From Nemophila menziesii (Eukaryota; Streptophyta; Magnoliopsida; Boraginales; Hydrophyllaceae), in contig JARWIR010000008.1 of NCBI GenBank assembly GCA_029959085.1, forward strand, positions 2,728,001-2,792,000: a DNA stretch of 64,000 bases, given 5' to 3'. A model generated the notes under the pieces. It was not told where the DNA came from. It ran no database searches and worked only from the letters and a program-made list of their open reading frames with translations. A program made the translations under genes and the position numbers. Numbering within the stretch: the stretch's first letter is position 1; each line of letters starts with the position of its first letter. Of the stretch, positions 11,163 to 20,429 are shown piece by piece.

Positions 11163-11573
11163 TCACTTCGATTCTTTCCCAAGTAGGAATAGTATATGGT
11201 CTAGCTTTTTTTCCATCCTTTATTGAGAATCTATGATACTGAATTTCCTTTCCTCTAAGTCACCCAGATTTGTACGCAATATCCTCACCCAAATAGGTTT
11301 CTTGAACTCATTTTTATCTCCAATTAGTACCTTTTGGGGAGTCAAGTATGAACCTCAATTGTTGGTGATTGGTGCTTTTTTCTTTGGTTCAGTGACTAAT
11401 CTACTTCTCATAGTATTTTCTTGTGGTGGAGTAGGTAACTCGGGGTTCAGTTTCTTCTCATGCGGTTCACCGATGAGGATAGCTTGTTCTTTTCTTCCCC
11501 TAGGTAGATCTCTCTTCTTCCCAATGTCTTTTCTCTTCCTCTTAAAATTTAATGCATTTGTTCTTCTCGTCAT
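11163..11573 (-). pseudogene. Downstream ORF of element C (MT-RT family)
   Basis: The minus-strand ORF starts at 11,573 with MTRRTNALNFKRKR, is lysine/arginine-rich, and ends at a stop at 11,355. Helical coding sequence continues in another frame to about 11,163 (NLGDLEERKFSIIDSQ, then MEKKLDHILFLLGKES). The start resembles MTNRTDAMDYKRK of element B. In this copy a TAA interrupts the second part; copy 2 (53,930-54,340) reads CGA-type sequence there. It lies between integrase and 3' LTR. The basic N-terminus and helical C-terminus are visible; the function is unknown. Confidence 0.6.
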
Positions 11574-11589
11574 CTCAACTAACCTGTAA

Positions 11590-11970
11590 CTTAAAGATGC
11601 ACCAAATATGTATTTTTATTTGGACTTGTTTTGGGTGGTATTTCTTTGAGTTTTGTGTGTTGGAGGATATTTAGTAGTGACCAGATGGTGGTTTACGAAG
11701 TATGTAGGAAGGAATGACGATTGCTTGTGGTGGAATTTTTTTTTTGAAAACTTGATAATTTTTTGTGTTTTGTAGTGTTATGAAATGGATTTGTGGAGGA
11801 TGGAGATGATGATTTGGTGTTGTTGTGGTGTGTTGATAAAGGTTCAATCAAGCTACAATGGTGTTTAAATATATTTTAGGAGTTGTATTCACGTTTTGGT
11901 GAAGATGGAGGAGGCTCAGAATAAGGTTTGGAGTGATTGGAGTGTATAAGTACTCTTTTTCTCCTTACAA
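11590..11970 (-). other. Leader of the element C downstream ORF
   Basis: This non-coding stretch lies between the palindrome cluster and the MT-RT start. On the minus strand it is rich in CA and CCA words (CACCATCTTCACCAAAAC type), like the CATCATCAA-rich leaders before the equivalent ORFs of A and B. Confidence 0.45.
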
Positions 11971-11974
11971 GGTT

Positions 11975-12335
11975 GCGGTGTGCGGTATACCGCAAGTAAG
12001 GTCGCGGTATACCATGACCCTCTTCATTTGGCATAATGTATTATCGTACACATAATTCGTTGATACAGTAATCGACGATACACAAGTGCGGTACACCGCA
12101 TGAAAGGCGTGGTGTACCGTGTTCAGACCATGCTCTTGGTATACGACTCGTATTGCAATTAATCCTTCTACTATCATCACTGTATATCACAAGAATGGTG
12201 TGGTATAATGCAAGAATGGCACGGTATGCTAGAAAACCTCTCGTTATGCTCCAATTAATTCTACCAATATGCATCAAAACTATAGTCATGACGGTCTAGC
12301 GTGCGGTACACTGCCTTTCAACATGGTATACCGCA
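11975..12335. repeat. Palindrome cluster of element C (GCGGTATACCGC type)
   Basis: Repeated dyads include GCGGTATACCGC (11,982-11,993), GCGGTATACCAT (12,004), GCGGTACACCGC (12,088-12,099), GTGGTGTACCGT (about 12,110), GCGGTACACTGC (12,303-12,314) and GGTATACCGC (12,325). The first is a perfect 12-bp palindrome. The cluster lies between integrase and downstream ORF, as the CCGG palindromes do in A and B. Confidence 0.8.
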
Positions 12336-12571
12336 ACTAGTAGTTGTTATGCTTGTTTTCTCCTCTGATTTCTCCCCAGACTCAAGATTTACCTACCTAC
12401 ACAATAAAAACACTATACTTCCTCTCCTATTCTCTTGAGTATACACTAAATATGGACTCAAGATAATACACACTAAAAATGAAGAATTAAACTAATAAAG
12501 CATTTAAGCATGGGATGTCTCCTAAAAGCATATTTGGTTAACGTTAGTAGGGTTCGACGTGTTACCCCGGG

Positions 12572-12984
12572 TTACTCGGCTTCGAGGAGGTACATGACAT
12601 CCTGTCTTTTCATGTATCCATTCTCATTATATATCTTCAATTCTTGACCATTCACCATGAAGGTTTGGTGCTCGATCGGATGTTCAATCTCTATTGCACC
12701 ATGAGGTGTGACCTTTGTAACAATGTATGGTCCTTCCCAACGTGACTTAAGCCTCCCCAAAATAGTTTGAGAAGAATTGTATAGGAGAACTCATTGTCCT
12801 ACCTCGAACTTATTCATGCAAATTCGCTTGTCACGCTAATTCGCTTGCCATGCTACATCTATGTTTTCTCCTTATACAGATGACATTTATCATAGGCATG
12901 GAAACAAAATTCAATCAACTCATTCGACAATATCATCCTTTTATTTCCCTCTAACAACTCATCTAGATTCAAATCTTTTAGAGC
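12572..12984 (-). pseudogene. Athila-type integrase C-terminus, element C
   Basis: Reading down from 12,984, the minus strand encodes LKDLNLDELLEGNKRM, NELIEFCFHAYDKCHLYKEK, then after stops MNKFEVGQ and, at 12,760-12,572, LKSRWEGPYIVTKVTPHGAI followed by FMVNGQELKIY. These are the NELDEFR-, GPF/Y- and VNGHRLK-type signatures of the Athila integrase C-terminal domain. The catalytic D,D-E core is absent because the LTR of element A begins at 12,985. Stops separate the pieces. The downstream palindrome cluster and MT-RT ORF show it is the 3' end of one element. Confidence 0.8.
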
Positions 12985-14576
12985 TGATGTCTCCCTAAAT
13001 GTTCTAATTTTATGCCATTGGGAGACATAATTTTTGGTGTTTATTTGATTATTTAGATAGACTTTTGGTGCTAATATGCAATAATTCAATTTTCCTCTTT
13101 AGATTTTAGTATTTTTGATTTATTAAGTTTTTGCGCGTAATATGGGTTGTTTTTAGTGAAAAGCTTGTAGGTTTTGAATACTAGCTAGGAGAGGAATAAA
13201 AGATTAAAGTCAAAGATCGTGATATGAAGTCAAAACTTGAAGATAAATCCTGAAGATATTATTTTTAGAGCTGAAAATCTATTTTCCATGCCATAGATTG
13301 CTGATTTCGAGGTGCTTAAGAGATGATTTAGCCGCTGACCTTTGAAAAGAAAATATTCCTTATCGAGTTACGGAACTTTAGCAACTGGAATGAGGTCAAT
13401 CGGAGTCATAACGAAGCGGGAAAAGCCGTTTTAGTGAAGGTGTATCAGCAGTTACGGGATTTGGGCTTAATTAGTGGACTTGAGCTTTTCTAATTTTTAC
13501 TTAATCCTTAAGTAAAAGCCCTAACCCGATTTTTAACCTTATAAAAGGAGATTTTGACCTCATTATTTCTCACCTCTCATTTTTATTCTTAAAATTAAAA
13601 CATCCTTAGAAGAGAGCGTCCAGAGAAGAAGCAGAAACAAGGAAAAGAAGAAGCAAGAGCTGGAGACGGTCTATATCTCCGATTCTCAGCCAATTCAACT
13701 CCAAAATTAGGTTTCTCTGTATTCTATTTTATTCTGTAAAACATGATGAACCTATTTGTTTATTTAGTTTTCTTTTTAATTATTATGAGCTAAACCTAAT
13801 TAGTGCTTGGGAACGCATAATGGGTTAATCCCAATTTGATTTCATTCTATACATTTGAATTTGGGATATTTATTATTTAAATCAAATTGGGTAATTCGTA
13901 TTTTTCTTTAATTTGCATTTTAATTACTGTTATTGACGTAATTAACCAATGATAGGACTTAGTATCTAAGCTATTCCAATTAGTGGCGATTGGATCACCT
14001 TGACGGGGGGTTTAGGTACGGAACTAGTTAACGAATGTAGGTTAGAAATTATTTGACTCTGACGAGCTTAATTAAACCTATGGCCTATTGGGTAATTTAG
14101 ACTTAATCACTTGAGAGTGGACTATAATCACCCTGACGGGGTTTGTAGCATTTGAGAGTTGCTTCTTAGTCCACCCTGACGGGGGTAAGGAGAATATAGA
14201 ATCCCGACCAATACAAATTTACCGATTTGTCCCTTAAACAATGTATGAAATGAATGATAGTTAGGAAAACCCTTGCGCCTCTCAAGTACTGCCTGCTCAT
14301 ACTTGCGTATCACTTTTATTTACTTGCATTTTAGTTACCTATTTACATTTTCGCATTAGTCTTTCATACTTAGGATTAATATAAACCAACCAATCAATCA
14401 ATATATCTTTTACTTGCTTTCATAAGTGCAACCAATCATTACTTGATAAGCATTGTAGTCAACCATCCCGTCCTTGGAACGAATCTGTTTTATCAACTAT
14501 ATTACTTGGGACAACCGTACACTTGCGGTTGTGGTTCGATTATTTATTGCATTTATTTAGAACACACAAAGGACCA
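12985..14576 (+). mobile_element. 5' LTR of element A
   Basis: It starts TGATGTCTCCC and ends AAAGGACCA (TG...CA), 1,592 bp. The first 46 bases form a hairpin with GGGAGACATMA. A TATA box (TATAAAAGG) is at 13,540-13,548. Three CACCYTGACGGGG motifs lie at about 13,996, 14,130 and 14,171, and a U5 signature (ACAACCGTACACTTGCGG) near 14,511. It differs from the 3' LTR mainly by lacking a 13-bp AAGTAAGTA-type expansion. Confidence 0.9.
13540..13548 (+). promoter_or_regulatory. TATA box of element A 5' LTR
   Basis: TATAAAAGG lies about 65 bases before the purine-rich AGAAGAAGCAGAAACAAGG leader, a plausible U3/R boundary. The 3' LTR has the same motif at 19,386-19,394, copy 2 at 56,307 and 62,176. 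Confidence 0.6.
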
Positions 14577-14585
14577 CCAAGTTTT

Positions 14586-14603
14586 TGGCGCCGCTGCCGG
14601 GGA
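14586..14603 (+). other. Primer-binding site of element A
   Basis: TGGCGCCGCTGCCGGGGA lies nine bases after the 5' LTR. It is the tRNA-Asp-type primer site typical of Athila and related plant Ty3/gypsy elements (usual form TGGCGCCGTTGCCGGGGA, one base different). Confidence 0.85.
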
Positions 14604-14740
14604 CGGTAGCGTGTGACCACGGTGTTTATCCTTTAGTGATAGTTGCATTTATTTTTATTTTTCAGTTTTACGCTTGTGTTTGCTTTGTTTTGTTTTTACA
14701 GGTGCCTTATTCAGGTAATGATCAAGAAATTTAATTAAAG

Positions 14741-16003
14741 ATGTATAGAGAACATTACCCAAATCCTGGTCCATTCGACTATTGGGAAGACTCTTCGGGA
14801 CAACAACAATGGGGTCTTAATTCTTACCAACAACCTTATCAATACCCGCAAGAGCAAGGATGGAACAATTAATGGATCGGGAATAATCAACAACAAACAC
14901 CATATCACTATCAACAAGAGCCTGAATGGAACAATCAATGGATCGAGAACAATCAACATCAGCTATCATATCACTATCAACAAGAACATGAATGGAACAA
15001 CCAGTGGGTTGAAAACATTCAACAACCTCCACCTTCACCACAAATTTCCCAATAATATAGATCACTTACAGAACTCATGAGCTTATATGAACAATCGCAG
15101 AAGTTAGCAGATGAAAGAGATTCCCGCTTGCAAAGACTGCAAAAAGAGCTAAACTAAATAGAATCCATAATTAATTCTCAGCATTCTGCCAATAGTATCA
15201 AGTCTTATGAAGATGAAAGAGATCAACCGGAAGAAATAGTTGAGGAGGAGGTGTTGAAAGAAGGTATTAGTTCTAGTGATATGAACACCGTGCCAATTGT
15301 AAATGAAGACCACCATGTGGTTGAGGATCTTGTTAGCATGGTGGAAGAAGGAGTAGCAACGCAAATCCTAGAAGTTAAAACAGAGATTGCTATTCCCAAG
15401 GTGTATACACATGATCAAGATGTAGAACGCAAACAAGAAGAGGTGGAGATCGAGATTATAGAAAATCCAAAGAAAGAATATTATGAGGTAATAGTGGAAG
15501 ACGAATGTGAAATGGTTGGAGAATCAATTGAAGAATTAAAGGTTAAAGATAAAATAGAAATTGAATATCCGCCACAAAAAGTTCACCAATCACCATCTCT
15601 ACCACGAATCATTATTAGAGATGAAAAATCGGAATCACCTCCACTACCACAAATGATCAATATATGTTATACAAGCAAGGTGCCACACCGCGAGAGCAAA
15701 AAGGCAAGGAGGAGCACCTACCCACCACATTTTAAAGACGAATCTGAGATTGAAACAAGGAATAAAAATAAGCTTATACCATTGAGAACGGTTATCTACT
15801 CCAATGTGGTGGAAAATGAGTTTCGTCGTGAAAGTAAGAAGGCGAAACGAAGTACTTACCCACCCCCTTTTAGAGATCGATTGAATAATATTCTAAGGGG
15901 GAAGGTTCTTAATCTTTTAAATCAAGGAAGAGGCGAGTTTAAGCGGAGGAACACCACAAGGGCCTCAATACCATCTTCATGGAAGGTAACGCGTCGAACT
16001 TAA
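14741..16003 (+). pseudogene. Gag-like region of element A, copy 1
   Basis: The frame begins MYREHYPNPGPFDYWEDSSG and has three tandem units of about 25 residues built on WNNQW and YHYQQE. A helical stretch (SLYEQSQKLADERDSRLQRL) and a long acidic region follow. It ends in a basic region with two RESKKA(R/K)RSTYPP repeats. This copy has TAA at 14,870-14,872, a TAA shared with copy 2 after ISQ, and two TAA/TAG changes near 15,153, but is open from 15,251 to 16,003 (250 codons). It lacks 18 bp present in copy 2. The position after the primer site suggests a gag derivative, but I see no CCHC zinc knuckle. It could be an element-specific protein unrelated to standard gag. Confidence 0.55.
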
Positions 16004-16023
16004 AGACGTAATAAACAAAAGTG

Positions 16024-16048
16024 CTTCTTGGGAGACAACCCATGTTTT
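16024..16048 (+). promoter_or_regulatory. TTGGGAGACAACCC hairpin motif after gag-like ORF
   Basis: CTTGGGAGACAACCCATG is a short inverted repeat (TGGG...CCCA) about 25 bases after the gag-like stop. A similar TTGGGAGGCAACCC motif is familiar from plant Athila-type elements at the end of their coding region. Its role is unknown; an RNA hairpin is plausible. Confidence 0.5.
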
Positions 16049-16195
16049 AAATTGCTTTCATATCTTTTAAATTCTTAGTGTAAATTAGAGTAATGATTCC
16101 TTATTTAGTGTTTATTTTTAAGAAATGAGAAAGGTTGGTGTTTTTGATGATTACAGGAGTAAAGGTCATGAGTTTGGGGTAGTTAGGTTATCAGC

Positions 16196-16545
16196 AACTT
16201 CGGAAGATCATAACTTGATGCTCGGAGGTCGGAATTAACTATTTCTTAAGCCTAAACCGCATAACTTTTCGAGCTCTATCCAATGGTGAAGTAGAAAAGT
16301 TCAGATAAGCAGCTACAAGTTTCTGACCACTGCGTCACAGCATGACTGCGTCGTGACTGCGTCTTCATTCAGAAACTTCGGAAGATCATAACTTGATGCT
16401 CGGAGGTCGGAATTAACTTTTTCTTGAGCCTAAACCGCATAACTTTTCGAGCTCTATCCAATGGTGAAGTCGAAAATTTCAGATAAACAGCTAAAAGTTT
16501 CTGACCACTGCGTCACAGCATGACTGCATCTTCATTTCCGCCAGC
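16196..16545 (+). repeat. Two tandem ~178-bp repeats in element A
   Basis: Unit 1 (16,196-16,373) and unit 2 (16,374 to about 16,545) start AACTTCGGAAGATCATAACT and include CATAACTTTTCGAGCTCTAT and CTGACCACTGCGTCACAGCA. They lie downstream of the gag-like ORF and are non-coding. Variable tandem repeats in this region are known from plant Ty3/gypsy elements. Copy 2 is at about 58,979-59,330. Confidence 0.85.
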
Positions 16546-16552
16546 GACATGC

Positions 16553-16735
16553 CGCCGGCATGCCGGCGAATCCGTCGGCTAGCCGGCCGAAGAGGAAGAA
16601 GGTTCTGATCACTGCTTCAGCGACGACGTAAGGAGGTTGCATCAGAGGTAAAAAAAAAACAATTCAATTTCGTATTTTATTTTTTCGCCGACACAGTGGC
16701 CGGCATGCCGGTCATCCGCCGGCTAGCCGGTCAAC
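16553..16735. repeat. Palindrome cluster of element A (CCGGCATGCCGG type)
   Basis: Two units about 145 bp apart each hold an ATG-centred and a TAG-centred palindrome: CGCCGGCATGCCGGCG (16,553-16,568) with CGGCTAGCCG (16,576-16,585), and CCGGCATGCCGG (16,700-16,711) with CCGGCTAGCCGG (16,719-16,730). They are very GC-rich in an A+T-rich element. The same words occur in element B at the same relative place. Confidence 0.9.
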
Positions 16736-16739
16736 TGCT

Positions 16740-17114
16740 GTGATCGGCGGTTTTAAGGGTTCAACCCCTATAATTTTTTACCCTCTTTCCCAAGCCTACC
16801 TTTTATTACGAATCCTAGCCTCCAACCACTCTGAAAATCATCATCAAAACAACATTATACCATCAATCCTTCCCTCGAAACATCATCCAAGTTCACAATC
16901 AAACCATAAATCTCCCAAAATACCAAAGATTTACACTTTAAACCAAATTTTTCTTTCACCAAAGCTGAAAGTTCATCCATTAAACCTTTCCCAAACCTTG
17001 AAATATCCATGACCCAGCTCTAAACAATACATACTTCAAACCCAAACCTTCAAGATCACAATTTTATCCAAACCTTTTGAGGGTCTTGAAGCTTTGAGTT
17101 TGGGGTCATCCGAG
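16740..17114 (+). other. CA-rich leader before the element A downstream ORF
   Basis: Purine-poor sequence with many CATCATC/AAACC words ends in TTTGAGTTTGGGGTCATCCG (about 17,093) just before the ATG at 17,115. Elements B and C have comparable leaders. The 90-codon frame at 16,740-17,012 is probably chance low-complexity translation. Confidence 0.5.
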
Positions 17115-17347
17115 ATGACCATGAAGGTTGGAAAAGGTACAAAGAACATGATGAAGAAAGAAAAATTGGGTATTGAGGGAAGATTTTGATAGAGGAGATA
17201 AGGCTTCGAGGGCAAGTAATAAATGAAAACGTGGAAAAATTAAAGAAGTTCGAGGTGATGAAGAACACTTTAAACGCAACCATTGATGAAGAAGAATTCG
17301 AAACCTCAACTTGGACGCAACACCGACACCAGCCTCGCGCTGGTTAA
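17115..17347 (+). pseudogene. Downstream ORF relic of element A (MT family)
   Basis: It starts MTMKVGKGTKNMMKK; a stop follows after about 24 codons. A second frame continues with helical, acidic sequence (LRGQVINENVEKLKKFEVMK, then NATIDEEEFETSTW) and stops at 17,345-17,347. Basic N-terminus, coiled coil and acidic tail match the layout of the B and C downstream ORFs, though the residues have diverged. It persists in an element that has lost its whole pol region. Confidence 0.5.
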
Positions 17348-18817
17348 GATACGTTTTCTTTCCCTTCTCATTTAGTGTAGATTATTTTATTGCTTTGAGT
17401 CTTTTTCGAGTCGTGGAGACACGACTCATTTTTGAGTTTGGGGTGGGGTTCGTTGCCTCATCCCAGTTTTTATGTGTTTTAATTGCTTTCAATAAAACAA
17501 TTAGGAGTTGCGTTTGACTGTAGAAGATTTTAAATGTCCCTTTTAAGCATACTTTTGATGAATCTATGATAGTAGATAGTGGACTTTAGGGAATAAAATA
17601 AAACACACTTACAATTGCATGCGAACATAGGTAATTGATAGGAAAAATTAATGAACAATGCAAATGAAGTAAGCTTGTATTTAAGGAATATGTTTGGTGT
17701 GTAGAACGTAAAATCCTAATTAGTAGAGAACCCACCTAGATATGAACTAAAGACAAGTTATGTACTTAGGAAAATGATAGGGGCAGTTCTTTGTTAGCCA
17801 TTTGAAGCCTTTTAGCTTGCTATCCCTTATTATAATTTTATCCGTCTTAGCCAAATTTTGAGCCTTAAGCCTTTCTTTTGTAGCCACGATATAAGCCTAT
17901 TATCCTTTAAATTATTAGGCATTACCAAATGACCCGCACTTGAATCACAACCCTGAGACTTGTCTCGAGCTTGAGTTTGGGGTGGAGGGTCCACATTTGG
18001 GAAATTACATTGGGAAGGGATTATATGTGTTTGTATTGAGGCACAAAAAGGTAGATGATATTATTATTTGTAACCCTTTGCCGGGATTTGAAAAGAAAAA
18101 AAAAGAGAAAAAAAGAAAAAGAAAATTATAAGAGACATGACTTTTCACATCAAAATGATGGTCATGGGTATCTTGTACAAAAAAGAAGAAAATAAAAAGA
18201 AAATAAAAAGAAAATAAAAAGAAAGAAAGAATAAATAAATCGACAAAGGGGAATAATTTTTTGGAAATCATCTTAGTTTTCAATGGGTTGACATGGGGAC
18301 GCAACATTAATGCGTCAATTGGGCGAGTGAGAACAATTTTGAGCGTAAACTCAAGTTCGAGGACATTGTTGATGGTAAGTGAGGAGAGAGCCAAAAGCTC
18401 ACTTCAAATTTACCAAATATACATCCACACCGTCCTTAAGCCACTATTAAAACCATAAAGACCTCGTGATTCCTAAGTGCATAGTGAATTTATGATTCTG
18501 TTGATAGGGAATACACTAGGTGGAGCGTTCAAAGCGAGTGAGGATTAATGACCACCCTATAGCCATCATACAGAGATGAGTACAAGTGTAACCTTCAAGC
18601 ATTGCGACTTTAATTTTATGATTGAGATTATTTATGTTTGATGTTGCATGATTAGTGTATGTATATGTTAGTTCTTAATGTTTGCTATATGAGATTTATC
18701 TTTAGCATTGCTTTAGGGTTTATTTGCTAGCTTCTATTTTCTCTTGCATCTACTTCATTCCCCTTGTTTTATTTAGTTTTGCTTTGTCGGGACGACAAAG
18801 GTTTGAGTTGGGGGTCT
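17348..18817 (+). mobile_element. 3' UTR and polypurine tract of element A
   Basis: About 1.47 kb, non-coding. Landmarks shared with B are GAGTCTTTTTCGAGTCGTGG (17,398), TTTGAGTTTGGGGTGGGGTT (17,431), TTGCATGCGAACATAGGTAA (about 17,617), ATGACCCGCACTTGAATCAC (17,929), GCTTGAGTTTGGGGTGG (17,969) and an A/G-rich AAGAAAATAAAAAG tract (18,090-18,240). It ends with the likely true polypurine tract GAGTTGGGGGTCT just before the 3' LTR. The Phe-rich minus-strand frame at 18,005-18,394 is the shadow of the A/G tract. Confidence 0.7.
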
Positions 18818-20422
18818 TGATGTCTCCCTAAATGTTCTAATTTTATGCCATTGGGAGACATCATTTTTGGTGTTTATTTGATTATTTAGATAGACTTTTG
18901 GTGCTAATATGTAATAATTCAATTTTCCTCTTTAGATTTTAGTATTTTTGATTTATTAAGCTTTTGCGCGTAATATGGGTTGTTTTTAGTGAAAAACTTG
19001 TAGGTTTTGAATACTAGCTAGGAGAGGAATAAAAGATTAAAGACAGAGATCGTGATATGAGGTCAAAACTTGAAGATAAATCCCAAAGATATTATTTTTA
19101 GAGCTGAAAATCTATTTTCCAGGCCATAGATTGCTGATTTCGAGGTGCTTAAGAGATGATTTAGCCGCTGACCTTTGAAAAGAAAATATTCCTTATCGAG
19201 TTACGGAACTTTAGCAACTGGAATGAGGTCAATCGGAGTCATAACGAAGCGGGAAAAGCCGTTTTAGTGAAGGTGTATCAGCAGTTACGGGATTTGGGCT
19301 TAATTAGTGGACTTGGGCTTTTCTAATTTTTACTTAATCCTTAAGTAAGTAAAATAAGTAAAAGCCCTAATCCGATTTTTAACCTTATAAAAGGAGCTTT
19401 TGACCTCATTATTTCTCACCTCTCATTTTTATTCTTAAAATTAAAACATCCTTAGAAGAGAGCGTCCAGAGAAGAAGCAGAAACAAGGAAAAGAAGAAGC
19501 AAGAGCTGGAGACGGTCTATATCTCCGATTCTCAGCCAATTCAACTCCAAAATTAGGTTTCTCTGTATTCTATTTTATTCTGTAAAACATGATGAACCTA
19601 TTTGTTTATTTAGTTTTCTTTTTAATTATTATGAGCTAAACCTAATTAGTGCTTGGGAACGCATAATGGGTTAATCCCAATTTGATTTCATTCTATACAT
19701 TTGAATTTGGGATATTTATTATTTAAATCAAATTGGGTAATTCGTATTTTTCTTTAATTTGCATTTTAATTACTATTATTGACGTAATTAACCAATGATA
19801 GGACTTAGTATCTAAGCTATTCCAATTAGTGGCGATTGGATCACCTTGACGGGGGGTTTAGGTACGGAACTAGTTAACGAATGTAGGTTAGAAATTATTT
19901 GACTCTGACGAGCTTAATTAAACCTATGGCCTATTGGGTAATTTAGACTTAATCACTTGAGAGTGGACTATAATCACCCTGACGGGGTTTGTAGCATTTG
20001 AGAGTTGCTTCTTAGTCCACCCTGACGGGGGTAAGGAGAATATAGAATCCCGACCAATACAAATTTACCGATTTGTCCCTTAAACAATGTATGAAATGAA
20101 TGATAGTTAGGAAAACCCTTGCGCCTCTCAAGTACTGCCTGCTCATACTTGCGTATCACTTTTATTTACTTGCATTTAAGTTACCTATTTACATTTTCGC
20201 ATTAGTCTTTCATACTTAGGATTAATATAAACCAACCAATCAATCAATATATCTTTTACTTGCTTTCATAAGTGCAACCAATCATTACTTGATAAGCATT
20301 GTAGTCAACCATCCCGTCCTTGGAACGAATCTGTTTTATCAACTATATTACTTGGGATAACCGTACACTTGCGGTTGTGGTTCGATTATTTATTGCATTT
20401 ATTTAGAACACACAAAGGACCA
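18818..20422 (+). mobile_element. 3' LTR of element A
   Basis: 1,605 bp; starts TGATGTCTCCC and ends AAAGGACCA. It matches the 5' LTR apart from scattered substitutions and a 13-bp expansion (AAGTAAGTAAAATAAGTAAA) near 19,344. The high similarity implies a fairly recent insertion. Confidence 0.9.
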
Positions 20423-20429
20423 GCAGATA

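Larger units (their letters stand above)
12985..20422 (+). mobile_element. Element A, complete non-autonomous Athila-like LTR retrotransposon
   Basis: Two nearly identical LTRs (12,985-14,576 and 18,818-20,422) flank a 4.24-kb interior with a tRNA-Asp-type primer site, a gag-like region, tandem repeats, palindromes, a small downstream ORF and a polypurine tract. No protease, reverse transcriptase, RNase H or integrase is present, so it must borrow them; this fits the LARD-type class. The flanking five bases (AGAGC and GCAGA) do not form a target-site duplication. Copy 2 is 55,751-62,980. Confidence 0.85.

Noticed and set aside
14741..16003. Env-like or host gene reading of the acidic/basic ORF
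   Set aside because: It lies directly after the primer site inside two LTRs and has no signal peptide or membrane segment.
18005..18394. Minus-strand 129-codon Phe-rich ORF that looks like a membrane protein
   Set aside because: It is the antisense of the A/G-rich 3' UTR tract of element A. Conservation at 60,808-61,197 is explained by the recent duplication.
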